From contig CAJQUW010001859.1 in NCBI GenBank assembly GCA_907163375.1, positions 806,001 through 870,000 on the forward strand: DNA of 64,000 nucleotides, in the 5' to 3' direction. How positions within the stretch are numbered: the first letter of the stretch is position 1; the number at the start of each line of letters is the position of its first letter. A model generated the notes under the pieces. It worked only from the letters and a program-made list of their open reading frames with translations, made no database searches and was not told the origin of the DNA. A program made the position numbers and the translations under genes. The DNA comes from Prostheceraeus crozeri (taxonomy: Eukaryota > Platyhelminthes > Polycladida > Euryleptidae). Of this stretch, positions 23,323 through 32,653 are shown one piece after another.

Positions 23323-23747
23323 GTTCTTATTCTCGCATGATTGTTATTCCTCAGGATGAATATGTGAATAAAGTGATGAATAAAGTGATTGATGCTTCAC
23401 GTTATGAAGACTTGATTCAGTATGCGACACGTAGAAAGCGCCGTCAGGGCTATGTTCCACCTGGTTGGTCATACTTTCTTAAACTATTGAAAAAGCATAA
23501 TGTACCAAAATTTGCTTTAAATAATGAGACATTGAAAGAACTTGATTCAACAGTGGCTACGACTCCAATGCCTCAGACGATGAAAATGCCAACAAATTGG
23601 TTTAAGACGTCACCTGCTACATCCCCTCCCACACTCACTAAGCAAACAAGAGGAAGAACTCGACGTAGATCTACATCGCCACTAAAACTGGTAAAAGGAA
23701 AACGTAAAACAGCTCCTCCTAGGAAATACATGTTCTCAGACTATTAA
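23319..23747 (+). CDS. Conserved small Polinton protein, basic C-terminus
   Basis: 142 residues. N-terminal MIVIPQDEYVNKVMNKVID resembles the I-P-x-x-x-Y start of small proteins found between ATPase and integrase genes in animal Polintons. Its middle holds a RRKRRQGYVPPGW patch and its C-terminus is Arg/Lys/Pro-rich (TRGRTRRRSTSPLK). It overlaps the ATPase stop by 4 bp. Function unknown; probably a virion or DNA-binding component. Confidence 0.6.
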   Translation: MSSYSRMIVIPQDEYVNKVMNKVIDASRYEDLIQYATRRKRRQGYVPPGWSYFLKLLKKHNVPKFALNNETLKELDSTVATTPMPQTMKMPTNWFKTSPATSPPTLTKQTRGRTRRRSTSPLKLVKGKRKTAPPRKYMFSDY

Positions 23748-23748
23748 T

Positions 23749-23964
23749 ATGAAGCAGATGTGTTGCTTGCCATGTAATGAGCCGCCAGAGGTGAATGTCG
23801 TTGTCACTTGCACTTGCTGCGCCAGCTCTCACAATTAAACCCCTAAGCAATGTGAACACGATCGCAAAACCGCTAAAGCTAAATGCTGCAGTTGTTGTAA
23901 ATGTAGAAAGGCAAGAAAACAAAAAGATGAGAAGGAGGAAAAAGAGTCAGTCGTCATCGACTGA
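23749..23964 (+). pseudogene. Cys-rich ORF interrupted by TAA, overlapping integrase start
   Basis: Reading from ATG 23749 gives 71 sense codons to the stop at 23962-23964, broken by an in-frame TAA at 23836-23838. Twelve codons are Cys, in clusters (MCCLPC, CTCC, CCSCCKC), followed by a Lys/Glu tail. Small Cys-rich proteins with this look occur near integrase genes of animal Polintons. It occupies another frame of the first 57 codons of the annotated integrase frame, whose Ala/Leu-rich start there is unlike an integrase. The TAA suggests decay, or a two-exon or readthrough arrangement. Confidence 0.5.
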
Positions 23965-25015
23965 ACGTTTGAAGTCAATCTATTATGATGTAAAACATCC
24001 GGCAGGATTTGCATCTATCAAGAAATTATCAAAAGCGAGTGGTCTTCCACAATCACAAGTGAAACGATGGTTAAAGGGTCAGGCTACCTATACACTCCAC
24101 AAACAAGCGAAAAAGAAGTACCGCACCCGCCATTATATTGTTCATGACATCGATGAACAGTGGCAAGCAGATTTGTGTGATGTTGCCTCCATTTCAAAAC
24201 ATAACTCGGGCAATAATTTTATTTTAACCGTCATTGATATTTTCTCGCGTTATGCGTGGGCTCAACCTTTAAAAACTAAAGAAGGGAAAGGAGTAGCAAA
24301 AGCATTCCAAACAATTTTTCGAGAAGGTCGCATTCCAAAAAGAATTCAGAGTGATCAAGGAAAAGAGTTTGAAAATCAGCATGTGACAAGATTATTTGAG
24401 AGGCATGACATTGAGTTGTTTAGTGTAAAGAGCGCTTATAAAGCTGCACTCGTTGAACGTTTTAATCGCACATTAAAAAATCGCTTGTGGCGACATTTTA
24501 CTGCCAACTTGACACAAAATTGGACAAAGGTTCTACAAGATACACTCCATGCCTACAATCACTCTATCCATCGTTCTATTGGACTCAGACCAGTAGATGT
24601 AAATGCTGACAATGTAGATAAAGTGCGCGAATCATTCCAACGTAAACGCACTCATGTGAAAAGTGATGTGAAAATTGGCGATAAAGTTCGTATCTCAAAA
24701 GTGAAAAGTGTTTTTGCTAAAGGGTACCTCCCGAATTGGACAGAGGAGGTATTTACAGTATCAAGGATTAATCAAAAAGACTCTCCGACCACCTACAAGT
24801 TGAAAGATTACGATAATGAAGAAATTGAGGGTAGCTTTTACCGCGATGAGATTGAGGTAGTCACTGAAAGTGAAACATATTTGGTAGAGAAAATCATTCG
24901 ATGTAAAAAACGGCAAGGTGAAGAATGGTGTCTTGTTAAATGGACTGGTTATCCTTCAAGTATGAACTCTTGGATGCGTCGTGCCGACATCTTTCATCTA
25001 AGTGATCGACAGTGA
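23795..25015 (+). CDS. INT: Polinton integrase (retroviral DDE type) with C-terminal chromodomain
   Basis: 406 residues from ATG 23795; an internal Met at residue 45 (23927) is an equally good start because the first 44 residues overlap the Cys-rich ORF. In order: a basic stretch, an HTH-like segment (about 60-100, FASIKKLSKASGLPQSQVKR), and the rve catalytic core with D126 (WQADLCDV), D187 (QSDQGKEF) and E221 (ALVERFNRTLK). An SH3-like tail follows, then a chromodomain at about 358-400 (YLVEKIIRCKKRQGEEW, LVKWTGYP). It catalyses strand transfer of the element ends, making the 6-bp duplication seen here. No break is visible. Confidence 0.95.
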   Translation: MSLSLALAAPALTIKPLSNVNTIAKPLKLNAAVVVNVERQENKKMRRRKKSQSSSTERLKSIYYDVKHPAGFASIKKLSKASGLPQSQVKRWLKGQATYTLHKQAKKKYRTRHYIVHDIDEQWQADLCDVASISKHNSGNNFILTVIDIFSRYAWAQPLKTKEGKGVAKAFQTIFREGRIPKRIQSDQGKEFENQHVTRLFERHDIELFSVKSAYKAALVERFNRTLKNRLWRHFTANLTQNWTKVLQDTLHAYNHSIHRSIGLRPVDVNADNVDKVRESFQRKRTHVKSDVKIGDKVRISKVKSVFAKGYLPNWTEEVFTVSRINQKDSPTTYKLKDYDNEEIEGSFYRDEIEVVTESETYLVEKIIRCKKRQGEEWCLVKWTGYPSSMNSWMRRADIFHLSDRQ

Positions 25016-25056
25016 TTCATGCAAAGTTGTAACTAACAATGTTTAGGGTTTGAGCT

Positions 25057-25512
25057 ATGAATCCAACTGCCTCATTTTATTCACGACCCTCCTACGTAAG
25101 TGGTGGAGGAAAAATTTACATCGGTGCTCGCCGCCAACGTGGAGGTAGCATACTTGGTGCACTGAAATCTGCTGTAGCACCTCTCATATCCAATGTCGGT
25201 AGATCTTTAAAACGAAATGTTTTAAGTAATGCCGTTGGCTTTGCTGGTGATGTTGCTAGTGATCTTTCCAGAGGTAGAAGTTTTAAGAGCAGTTTGTTGA
25301 ATCGTGGGAAGGAACGCGGTTTAAAAACATTGAAGCAGACCATTGCTGGTGTTACTCAAGGAAAGAAATCACCTAAACGAATGAATAAAGGAAGGAGGAA
25401 ACATCGCGGAGCTGGTAAGGTGCGATCTTCAGTCAAAAGGCATTCACGCAAACGTCGTAGAGGCTCTAATCATTCATCAGGCGCTAAACGACGACGCTGC
25501 TATAACTTCTAA
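25057..25512 (+). CDS. Basic core/minor virion protein (pX/pVI-like)
   Basis: 151 residues. N-terminal half: GGGKIYIGARRQRGGSILG then an amphipathic stretch (ALKSAVAPLISNVGRSL). C-terminal half: dense Arg/Lys (GRRKHRGAGKVRSSVKRHSR). The layout, placed directly before the major capsid gene, resembles adenovirus core or membrane-lytic minor proteins and their adintovirus counterparts. RGGS before the helix could be a site for the element's own protease. Role inferred: genome condensation or membrane interaction. Confidence 0.6.
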   Translation: MNPTASFYSRPSYVSGGGKIYIGARRQRGGSILGALKSAVAPLISNVGRSLKRNVLSNAVGFAGDVASDLSRGRSFKSSLLNRGKERGLKTLKQTIAGVTQGKKSPKRMNKGRRKHRGAGKVRSSVKRHSRKRRRGSNHSSGAKRRRCYNF

Positions 25513-25514
25513 TC

Positions 25515-26792
25515 ATGGAGTCTAAAACTTCCGGTTTTTGTTTGTTTGATCAACAAGCCATACAGACAGATATTCTTAGTTCAAGTATTGTAGATTATCA
25601 TCCTCGAACAGCTGAGAATGCTGGCCCCATTGAATTTGTTATTCCTGGTGGTAGTGATGACTACATAGATTTGAGTTATGCGATGCTTGATTTGAGGTTT
25701 AGAATTCAGCAACCAGATGGAACTGCTATTGACGATGCACATAAAGTTGGACTGAACAATTTACCATTGACTACATTACTTCGCGATGTTTCTCTAACGA
25801 TTGGAGAGCAGCAGGTGGAAGGTGGTCAAAGCGATTATCCCTATAAATCATATTTCAATCATGTATCACAGTTTCATCCAGCAGCACAAAAAAGTCATAT
25901 GGAAGACATGGGATGGTACAGAGATGAAGCAGGAAAATTTGATGTTGAAACAAACAGTGGCTTTGTAAAGCGATCTGCTATGATTAAAGATAGTAGAGTA
26001 AGTCAGCTATATGGTCCGCTGAATTTAGACTTCTTTAGACAGTCAAAGTTTTTACTCTGTAATACCAGCATGCGACTCAAGCTGACATTGAATAGGCCTG
26101 AATTTGCGCTGAATGCATTTGCTAAAGTTGACAATTTTAGAATTCATGTGGAAGATATTGCACTTTACATTCGTCGAGTAGTACCGAATCCAAGTGTCAT
26201 TAGAGGGCATGCTGAAGGTCTTAACCGCCAAAATGCCATTTACCCCGTTCAGCATACAAAGCTTCACACCTTTACAATTCCGAAAGATCAAAAGAGTTTC
26301 ATGAAAGATGGCCTCTTTCCATCGGAAGCACCGAAGCTCCTCATGGTGGCAATGGTTGAAAATGATGCATTTAATGGTAATATAAAGAAGAATCCTTTCA
26401 ATTTTAAACACAATCAGTTAAGTGAAATTGCTTTACGTGTAAATGGTGTGAGTCATCCTGGTCCACCCTACAAACCAGATTTTGCTTCGGATCAATTTAT
26501 GCGCAGTTATGTTGATTTTATGGATGTCTTTGGCTTTTACAATACGGATGACACCAACGGACTTACTATGAAAGAGTTTAAGAGTGGATATACTATTTAT
26601 GCATTTGATTTGACTGCTGACAGCGATATTAGTGCACCCTATCGTCAAGCGAACGTGCCTCATAATATTCGTTTGGATTTGACGTTCAAAAGAACACTAC
26701 CTGAGACGATCAATGTATTAATTTATGCAGTCTTCGATTCAAATATTGAAATTACAAAGTATCGTGACGTGATTCTTCAGTATAATCGTTAA
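25515..26792 (+). CDS. MCP: Major capsid protein (hexon; F54H12.2-like family)
   Basis: 425 residues, start 2 bp after the preceding stop. N-terminal GPIEFVIPGGSDDYIDL and TTLLRDVSLTIGEQQVEGG, a YPYKSYFN segment, then a C-terminal half with FTIPKDQ, NPFNFKHNQ and TIYAFDLTAD are hallmarks of the family annotated in animals as F54H12.2-like, considered the double jelly-roll capsid protein of Polintons. The length suits two jelly rolls. It would form the trimeric capsomers. The frame is intact, and its stop TAATG overlaps the protease start by one base. Confidence 0.8.
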   Translation: MESKTSGFCLFDQQAIQTDILSSSIVDYHPRTAENAGPIEFVIPGGSDDYIDLSYAMLDLRFRIQQPDGTAIDDAHKVGLNNLPLTTLLRDVSLTIGEQQVEGGQSDYPYKSYFNHVSQFHPAAQKSHMEDMGWYRDEAGKFDVETNSGFVKRSAMIKDSRVSQLYGPLNLDFFRQSKFLLCNTSMRLKLTLNRPEFALNAFAKVDNFRIHVEDIALYIRRVVPNPSVIRGHAEGLNRQNAIYPVQHTKLHTFTIPKDQKSFMKDGLFPSEAPKLLMVAMVENDAFNGNIKKNPFNFKHNQLSEIALRVNGVSHPGPPYKPDFASDQFMRSYVDFMDVFGFYNTDDTNGLTMKEFKSGYTIYAFDLTADSDISAPYRQANVPHNIRLDLTFKRTLPETINVLIYAVFDSNIEITKYRDVILQYNR

Positions 26793-27253
26793 TGAGTTGG
26801 TTGACTGCTGACGATATTAAGACTAAAGTGCAGCGTAATGCAGACGAAGCGACGTTGAAAGCTTTCGATAATGTCTATTCACTCGATACCTTACCACCTG
26901 CAGTAAATCACTATCCCATCTTTATTGTACTAAACACTCATTCGTAGAATTTAGGCGGTGAGCATTGGAAAGCGATCTTTATTGGAGAAGACCGACGTGG
27001 TGAACTATTTGACTCTCTTGCTCAACCTCCGAATATACCAACACAGCAGTGGTTGAGAAAACATACGCGTCAATATCAGCGAAATGAACGCATACTACAA
27101 CATCCACTTTCAACAACGTGTGGTGCTTTTGTACTGTACTTCATCTTAAGACGTTTACATGTATCTCGATTTGCATCTGTTATTCAAAACTTTTCATGTA
27201 ATCCATCCTCTAATGAAAAAATGATTTGTAATTTCTATCATGATTTGAAATAA
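26792..27253 (+). pseudogene. PRO: Adenain-like cysteine protease, broken by in-frame TAG
   Basis: From ATG 26792 the frame covers 153 codons to TAA 27251-27253, with an in-frame TAG at codon 52 (26945-26947). After the TAG, all expected catalytic residues are present: H58 (GGEHW), acidic D74 (ELFDSL), oxyanion Gln Q103 seven residues before the nucleophile, and C110 (STTCGAF). Adenovirus-type proteases mature capsid and core proteins. The stop lies just before the catalytic His, so the product would be inactive without readthrough. All else is uninterrupted, which suggests a recent nonsense change. AATAAA at 27249-27254 overlaps the stop codon. Confidence 0.85.
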
Positions 27254-27284
27254 AAACATCATGTTAGAAAAATTGTTTTTTATT
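27249..27284. terminator. Convergent polyadenylation signals
   Basis: AATAAA on + at 27249-27254 (overlapping the protease stop) and TTTATT at 27279-27284, which is AATAAA on the minus strand. They lie where the + block and the minus pair (27487-28516) converge. Confidence 0.6.
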
Positions 27285-27486
27285 TTACAATCCGCTGGGT
27301 ACGTACATACTCAATGAGATAGTCTAGGATCATACATGAGATTTTAGTCCAGTAATGATCACTTTACTATTATGAAAGATTGCCACATGCACAGGTAACC
27401 AACAACTAATGAGAGCTGCAGGAAAAAGTTCGGGTTCATAACACAAACTGTAACTGCTGGTACGAATCTTCAAAAATGATAGACTG

Positions 27487-28137
27487 TCACTCAATTGAGT
27501 AGAGATCACCATATTGTCCACAGTCAGATTCGACATCACACACCTCTCCCTCTTCCATATCCGACGTAGTAGTCTTTGTAGCTCTAAGCGCATTGACTGC
27601 GCCGATGAATGAGAAAGGGCGCCGAGAATCTGTACAATCCCATTTGGGAAGAGTTGAAGATTCCGTGAATTGCTCATCTTCACCACTAACATTTGAGGAC
27701 GGCCCGGGTAATACTTCCTGTTTGGAAGCTGTTGGTGTAATGTTGTGAGATCGATTTTGGTGTAGAGTCTGAAGCGACGGAGAATGTTGACGATGGTGTA
27801 GTGATGGCGCTTCATGATGAAAGAATGAGTAAATTGAGCGATGTACCTTCCTTTTATACTTTTCCCAACTACCTTGATGAAATGTGAAGTTAGTATGAAG
27901 TTGGGAATGATAGAGTTGAATTCGCCGATTGTTGACGCGCAACCAGATGCGATTTCCAATACGTGAATGTCTTTTCATATAGAAGTATTTCAAGTCCTTC
28001 ATGATATGATGTAGAGATTGAAAATGATGATAAGATAAAGCAAACTCTCTTCTCACATTTCCAGTTGAATCTTTGAAATAGACGTTTCGATCATGATCCG
28101 TTTCAATACGTTGTAGGGAATCTAATTTCCAACTCAT
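27487..28137 (-). CDS. Unknown DNA-binding-like protein A (possibly PC4-like), long form
   Basis: 216 residues. The first about 100 residues parallel the neighbour at 28160-28516: KLDSLQRIETDHDRNVYFKD, then LSYHHFQSLHHIMKDLKYF, WLRVNNRRIQLYHS and KYKRKVHRSI. The start pattern (charged strand, G-N-V-x-F-K, then helix with L-T/S-x-x-Q-F) recalls the PC4/p15 coactivator fold; this is a weak analogy. Residues 105-216 are an extra Ser/His/Asp-rich, probably disordered tail. The two genes are tandem duplicates on the minus strand, reading toward the protease end. Confidence 0.55.
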   Translation of the reverse strand: MSWKLDSLQRIETDHDRNVYFKDSTGNVRREFALSYHHFQSLHHIMKDLKYFYMKRHSRIGNRIWLRVNNRRIQLYHSQLHTNFTFHQGSWEKYKRKVHRSIYSFFHHEAPSLHHRQHSPSLQTLHQNRSHNITPTASKQEVLPGPSSNVSGEDEQFTESSTLPKWDCTDSRRPFSFIGAVNALRATKTTTSDMEEGEVCDVESDCGQYGDLYSIE

Positions 28138-28159
28138 GATGTGTGGTAGTCATGTCTGA

Positions 28160-28516
28160 TTAAGATTTGCATAGTAGGGCGATGAACTCACGACGAATAA
28201 ATGTCATGATGGAGCGATGTATATATCTTCTATACTTCTCCCAATTGTATTTGCGAAATGAGAAACAGTTTGCGGAATGAGAATGGTAGATTTGAATTTC
28301 ATTTCTGTAATGTTGAAGCCAAACTTGATCACCCAAGGAGATGAATCTTAATGTTTCAAAATATTCCAAATCCCTCATGATATCATTGAGGTTGACAAAT
28401 TGTCGCCATGTTAATGTAATTCCTCTTGATGTATGACCATGAGAATTTTTGAAATGTACGTTTCCATCACGATCAACTCTGATATATTGTAGAGAGTCCA
28501 AAATCCAAGTCTTCAT
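28160..28516 (-). CDS. Unknown DNA-binding-like protein B (possibly PC4-like), short form
   Basis: 118 residues from ATG 28516 (the frame is open to a TTG at 28528). It is paralogous to the 27487-28137 product: shared pattern ILDSLQYIRVDRDGNVHF, then GITLTWRQFVNLNDIMRDLE, VWLQHYRNEIQIYHS and KYRRYIHRSIM. The R-G-I-T-L-T-x-x-Q-F motif is reminiscent of PC4-type single-strand-binding coactivators. It is head-to-head with the next + gene, with only 35 bp between the ATGs, so the promoters must overlap. Confidence 0.55.
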   Translation of the reverse strand: MKTWILDSLQYIRVDRDGNVHFKNSHGHTSRGITLTWRQFVNLNDIMRDLEYFETLRFISLGDQVWLQHYRNEIQIYHSHSANCFSFRKYNWEKYRRYIHRSIMTFIRREFIALLCKS

Positions 28517-28551
28517 GATGTTATGCAAAGTTGCAGATTAGCAATATAAAA

Positions 28552-29949
28552 ATGTCGTTTTATCATATTTTGCTTAGCAATGCGGCTACAAAGAGATTTA
28601 CTAGTAATCGAGCTGCACTCTTTTCTACTCCCATTGATCATGCACAACAGCTAAATGGGAATTGGGAAGTGGGTGTCACTCAACTTGTTTATAGCAACTG
28701 TGTCTATACTTTTGATCATGAGGTGATGACTATTAATATGAGACGTACAGCTGCTTATCAATGTGAAAAGGGGTGCCGAGTATACATTCCACAGTGGCCA
28801 AAGAAAGATCTCTTATCATGTAAAAAGTTTATATATGACTTCTTGAATAAAGCGTGTAAACATATTGTCCAATTTACTCCGCACAATGATGATTATAATT
28901 ATGTACATCATGTAGTTGAGAAAGATTGGATTGTTGGTTTAAGTCCAAGTTTAAGAAATGATTTAGGCTACCTCGCTAGCGCCTTGACAAGCTATGATAA
29001 TTTTAACGTTAATTACCACATAAGTGGTCATAAACAGTTAATATATCGAGAGGAAGCTTATTATGTAGATCTTATTCCAAGAAATGAGAAGACGTTGGTG
29101 AAGAAGATTGTGATTAAGCCAAGAAAGACAAACATGACTCCTGAAACATTATTGAAGAAATTTAATTATCTCCTTCGAGTTGATGGTAAACAAGTGGCAG
29201 CATTGACTTATATTAAATCATCTAATCATATTGCAATAAGTAAATTAAATGATGATGATCTAGTATTAGTTTGTTCAAAAGATTTTCATCAGTTCTTACG
29301 ACATCGTTCTGCAGCTGTTCATGGAAAATCTGATATGCAACATTTACCATGTGAAAGGTCAAATCAATTTGATACAGAATGGACCGTATCTTTATACAGA
29401 AAGTGTGTAGAGCCTTTAGGTGGTATCTTACATGAAACAAGAGTGTTGATGCCTCGCATTATTACTTCGGTTAAATTGGTTGTAGATTATTTAAATGAAG
29501 TGATTAATGAGCAACAAATTTCATTTTCTGAAAAAGAAGGTACTTTGTCTCTCACTATAAGTGGAAAAGGTATTGAACTAATTATGGATAAAACTCTAAT
29601 GGACATTTTGGGTTTTGACCAAAATATCTTTAAAAGTGGTACTGTAACCAAAGCTAGCGCAGACATGTCGCTATCGCGTCGTATTAACTATTTTCAGATA
29701 TATTCCAATATTGGTGAAGATGTACGTGTGGGAGATGTTGAAGCTCCATTGCTAGCAATGATACCATACCAGCCAAAAAGCTGCAGTATTTTATCTGAGC
29801 ATACTTTCAAGAAAGTGCATTATACAAAGCTGAAATCAAACTACATCCCACAAATTGATATTGCCATTTATGACGATGCTGGTGCGTTGATTCCTTTTCA
29901 TAAAGATGCTGTGACAAGTATCACACTCCATTTCCGAATGAAGAGTTAA
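28552..29949 (+). CDS. Polinton structural protein, WEVG family (copy 1, full length)
   Basis: 465 residues from ATG 28552 (a longer non-ATG frame begins at 28531). N-terminal MSFYHILLSNAATKRF, then LNGNWEVGVTQLVYS; C-terminal EAPLLAMIPYQ, then IDIAIYDDAGALIPF and a final SITLHFRMKS. These ends match a family found repeatedly next to capsid genes of animal Polintons/adintoviruses; I think it is a penton or other minor virion protein but cannot prove it. It is paralogous to the next gene, which lacks the C-terminal portion. No break visible. Confidence 0.65.
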   Translation: MSFYHILLSNAATKRFTSNRAALFSTPIDHAQQLNGNWEVGVTQLVYSNCVYTFDHEVMTINMRRTAAYQCEKGCRVYIPQWPKKDLLSCKKFIYDFLNKACKHIVQFTPHNDDYNYVHHVVEKDWIVGLSPSLRNDLGYLASALTSYDNFNVNYHISGHKQLIYREEAYYVDLIPRNEKTLVKKIVIKPRKTNMTPETLLKKFNYLLRVDGKQVAALTYIKSSNHIAISKLNDDDLVLVCSKDFHQFLRHRSAAVHGKSDMQHLPCERSNQFDTEWTVSLYRKCVEPLGGILHETRVLMPRIITSVKLVVDYLNEVINEQQISFSEKEGTLSLTISGKGIELIMDKTLMDILGFDQNIFKSGTVTKASADMSLSRRINYFQIYSNIGEDVRVGDVEAPLLAMIPYQPKSCSILSEHTFKKVHYTKLKSNYIPQIDIAIYDDAGALIPFHKDAVTSITLHFRMKS

Positions 29950-29988
29950 TGCAAACGTATGCTAATATATTTTTCCAATGTGAATAAT

Positions 29989-31344
29989 ATGGAAAGTGAA
30001 AATAAGGACTCGTTTCTAATCTACTTGCCCAGTAATGCTTCTATGAATAAATTTCCCAAAAATAAACCATCAGACTATCGAGTAGAATTAAATCGCCCAC
30101 TGCATTTAGAAGGTGAATGGGAGGTTGGCGTTTCTAGTATTTGCTATGATAGCAATATTCAGAATGTGAATGATTTGGAAGAAATGATATTGACTCCTCG
30201 CACCCATGATGGAATAACGATGAATAATGCATTTCAGTTCCCATACAATTTAACATCAGATGGAAAGTGGAACTATGAATGGATTCAGATAAAATCAGAT
30301 TCTTATGAGCCATTTGGGAATGAGAAAATTATAAAGGCATTCAACAGTGGTAATACTTCCATCATGAAGAATAAAAATCAGAAAGCTTATGAGTTTACTA
30401 TCTATCATTGGAGTGGGAGACAGTTCCTCCGCTTTCATTCTTTTACTAAAGGTCTTACGCTGAGGTTGGATAGTGAATTCTATCCACATCTTGGTTTTGG
30501 TCATGGACTACATCTAACGTCAATTGCTACTGCAAATGTTAAAAAAGTTTATTCAAATCGAATCAACAAATTTCATTATAGATTTAAAATATTTGATGAA
30601 GATGTTGTAGAATGCGAAGAACGCATCATTTTGAAAAAGCGTGGTGTTCAACCTTTATCACTTATTGAGTTAGTAAAACGATGGAATGAGACTGTGGGTA
30701 AGAAGTATGGAGAGAACATTATGGCGAACAAAAATAAGTTGGTTATTCAGAAATATAATGACAAACTTACAGTTTATTTCTCTCCAACCTTGCGTCATTT
30801 TGTAAGACATTATACACCTATTATTGGAAGCGGTGTGGTGTATGCTTCTCATGAATATCACACTAAAGCTGATTCAGTTAATGATGAATGGTGGGTGGAC
30901 ATCTATGGCGATCGCATCAAGAAAATTTACCAGTCTTATGAAGAATCTAAAGTTGCTATCAATATAATGCCGCGTCTATATCATACAGTTGAAAGCTTCA
31001 TTCATGTAGTAAATCCTTATATACAACAGAAGTTGAAGCATGTGATGAAAAGTAAATATGATGCAAAGACACACCACATTTCGTTTTCAATTGAAAATCA
31101 ACGCGTTGTTCTGAAACTGGGTGATGACATTCAATGTCAATTGAGTAAAAATTTGAAAAAACTCTTTGGCTTTTCAATGCTACAAACTGTGTTTGCTGCT
31201 GCGCATACGATTGGTATAGAAACACCAATGACACTTGATAAACATGAACAGCACCTTTACATTACGCCCCAAGTAAGTGTACAAGCGAGAGATTTTGGGA
31301 ATACCACAGTAGTGCCATTCCTCGCTATCATCTTGTTTTACTAA
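29989..31344 (+). pseudogene. Polinton structural protein, WEVG family (copy 2, C-terminally truncated)
   Basis: 451 residues from ATG 29989 (10 residues longer if ATG 29959 is used). N-terminal SFLIYLPSNASMNKF and LEGEWEVGVSSICYD parallel copy 1. Near its end it has the block GNTTVVPFLAI equivalent to copy 1's EAPLLAMI, but then stops after five more residues, whereas copy 1 continues for about 60 residues to LHFR. The truncation coincides with the tail-to-tail overlap with the PolB-N gene (overlap 31180-31344), consistent with a deletion that fused two convergent genes. Confidence 0.6.
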
Positions 31345-32547
31345 TAAGAGGTTGACTACACGTTCATAACAAGTTGAACGTGAATTATAGCGGGCACCCT
31401 TCAACCCCTTCTCCCACACGTGAACGACAATTTTAATCTGATTATGTTTTTCGAACGTTTCTACATCTTTGATTTTCATGTTGTTACTATCACAACCTTC
31501 AAAGTCTAGTTCATCCTCCCACTGTCTATAGCTATAGGTATGATTTCGATTCGCGTTGATATCATTATAGTGAAGGATGGATAGGACTGCATATTTGAAA
31601 CACTGTGATTTACAATCGACATTGATGACAGCTTTCTTATTATACAACGTTTTTGGTAGTTTAAATGTGCCTCGAGCTGCATGACTTTCTAATAGGGAAA
31701 TTTTGAATATGGCTGAGTCCACACCATAAAAAATGAGAGCGCTGTCGCGTTCATTGAATTTATCTACATTTGATTTTAAACATTGAATGTGAAAATTTAG
31801 CCAAGACTCGCAGTCTACAACTTCGGTTGCGGAAGAGGAAGGAACATGAAACTGTATTCTCTCCGTCACTTGACCCGTTTGAAAATCTATCTTAATATAT
31901 TTTAGTTTGAGGTAGATGACGGCCTTCATTCTAAAATTGTCTAAATTGTTGAAGAGCGCTTCGATAATGTTAGAATTTTGAAGGAGCCACTCAGGAAAAT
32001 CTACTATTTGAGTATTGGACTCCATGCAGTAGTCGCGTACTAAATTATTGTGTGAAACATTAATGAGGGAGATGGTAGAGGTACCGTTGGTGTAGTGATC
32101 ATTTGCATGCGTGTGTTGAAGTCTGTGCGAAGATCGCTGAAAGTGACTATCAAAAGAAAGAGGGCACAAATCGCAAGGAAAGGAGATGTCATCGTCAGAA
32201 TCAACTTCACCTCCGGAGATTGACGCCGCTTTGCGTTGACACACACGTTGTTTGATGTGTCGAAGGAGACTGTGCTTCCTTGTAAACATATGTCCGCAGT
32301 CGGCACATTCCCACTCGTTGCCTTGCCGCGAGAGTCCTGAGCTGGAACTCACATCACCTGAAAGAGAAATCATTCTTTCATCTCTGTTCAAGCCTCAGTG
32401 TAGTGTTACAACCTACCTTGACTCAATAACTCTAAACTTTCCTCGAGAAGAGAGGGCGTTGGTGATGAAGTTGATGCCTGAAATTGAGGAAGATGCTATT
32501 AGTCACACGTTTGAGGGAGATGAGAGAGGAAATCTTTAACTTACCAT
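31180..32547 (-). pseudogene. PolB gene: only zinc-finger and N-terminal region remain
   Basis: Minus-strand exons are 32545-32547 (ATG only), 32417-32477 and 31180-32357, with short introns (67 and 59 bp; donors GTAAGT and GTAGGT, acceptors TTTCAG); phases fit. The product starts with two C2H2 fingers (CADCGHMFTRKHSLLRH; CDLCPLSFDSHFQRSSHRLQH). A region typical of the N-terminal part of large Polinton PolB proteins follows (KLPKTLYNKKAVINV, CFKYAVLS, WEDELDFEG, FEKHNQIKI). It ends by about 31330-31180, where downstream domains and the whole protein-primed DNA polymerase should follow. No polymerase motifs occur anywhere in the element. The truncated remainder may still bind DNA. Confidence 0.8.
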
Positions 32548-32653
32548 TTTAATGAAATATGATCAGACAGAATAATAGTCAAAGAGAGAGATCGTGCGTT
32601 CGTCACTTGTATGATTCACAGATTAAATGAAATGACCTGAATGTCACTTTGCC

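Noticed and set aside
27330-27959. 209-codon minus-strand frame overlapping the 216-residue gene
   Set aside because: Out of frame with the gene that shows paralogy to its neighbour; no recognisable domain.
29222-29440. Minus-strand frames inside the structural genes (also 30295, 30670, 30998)
   Set aside because: Short antisense frames with no features.
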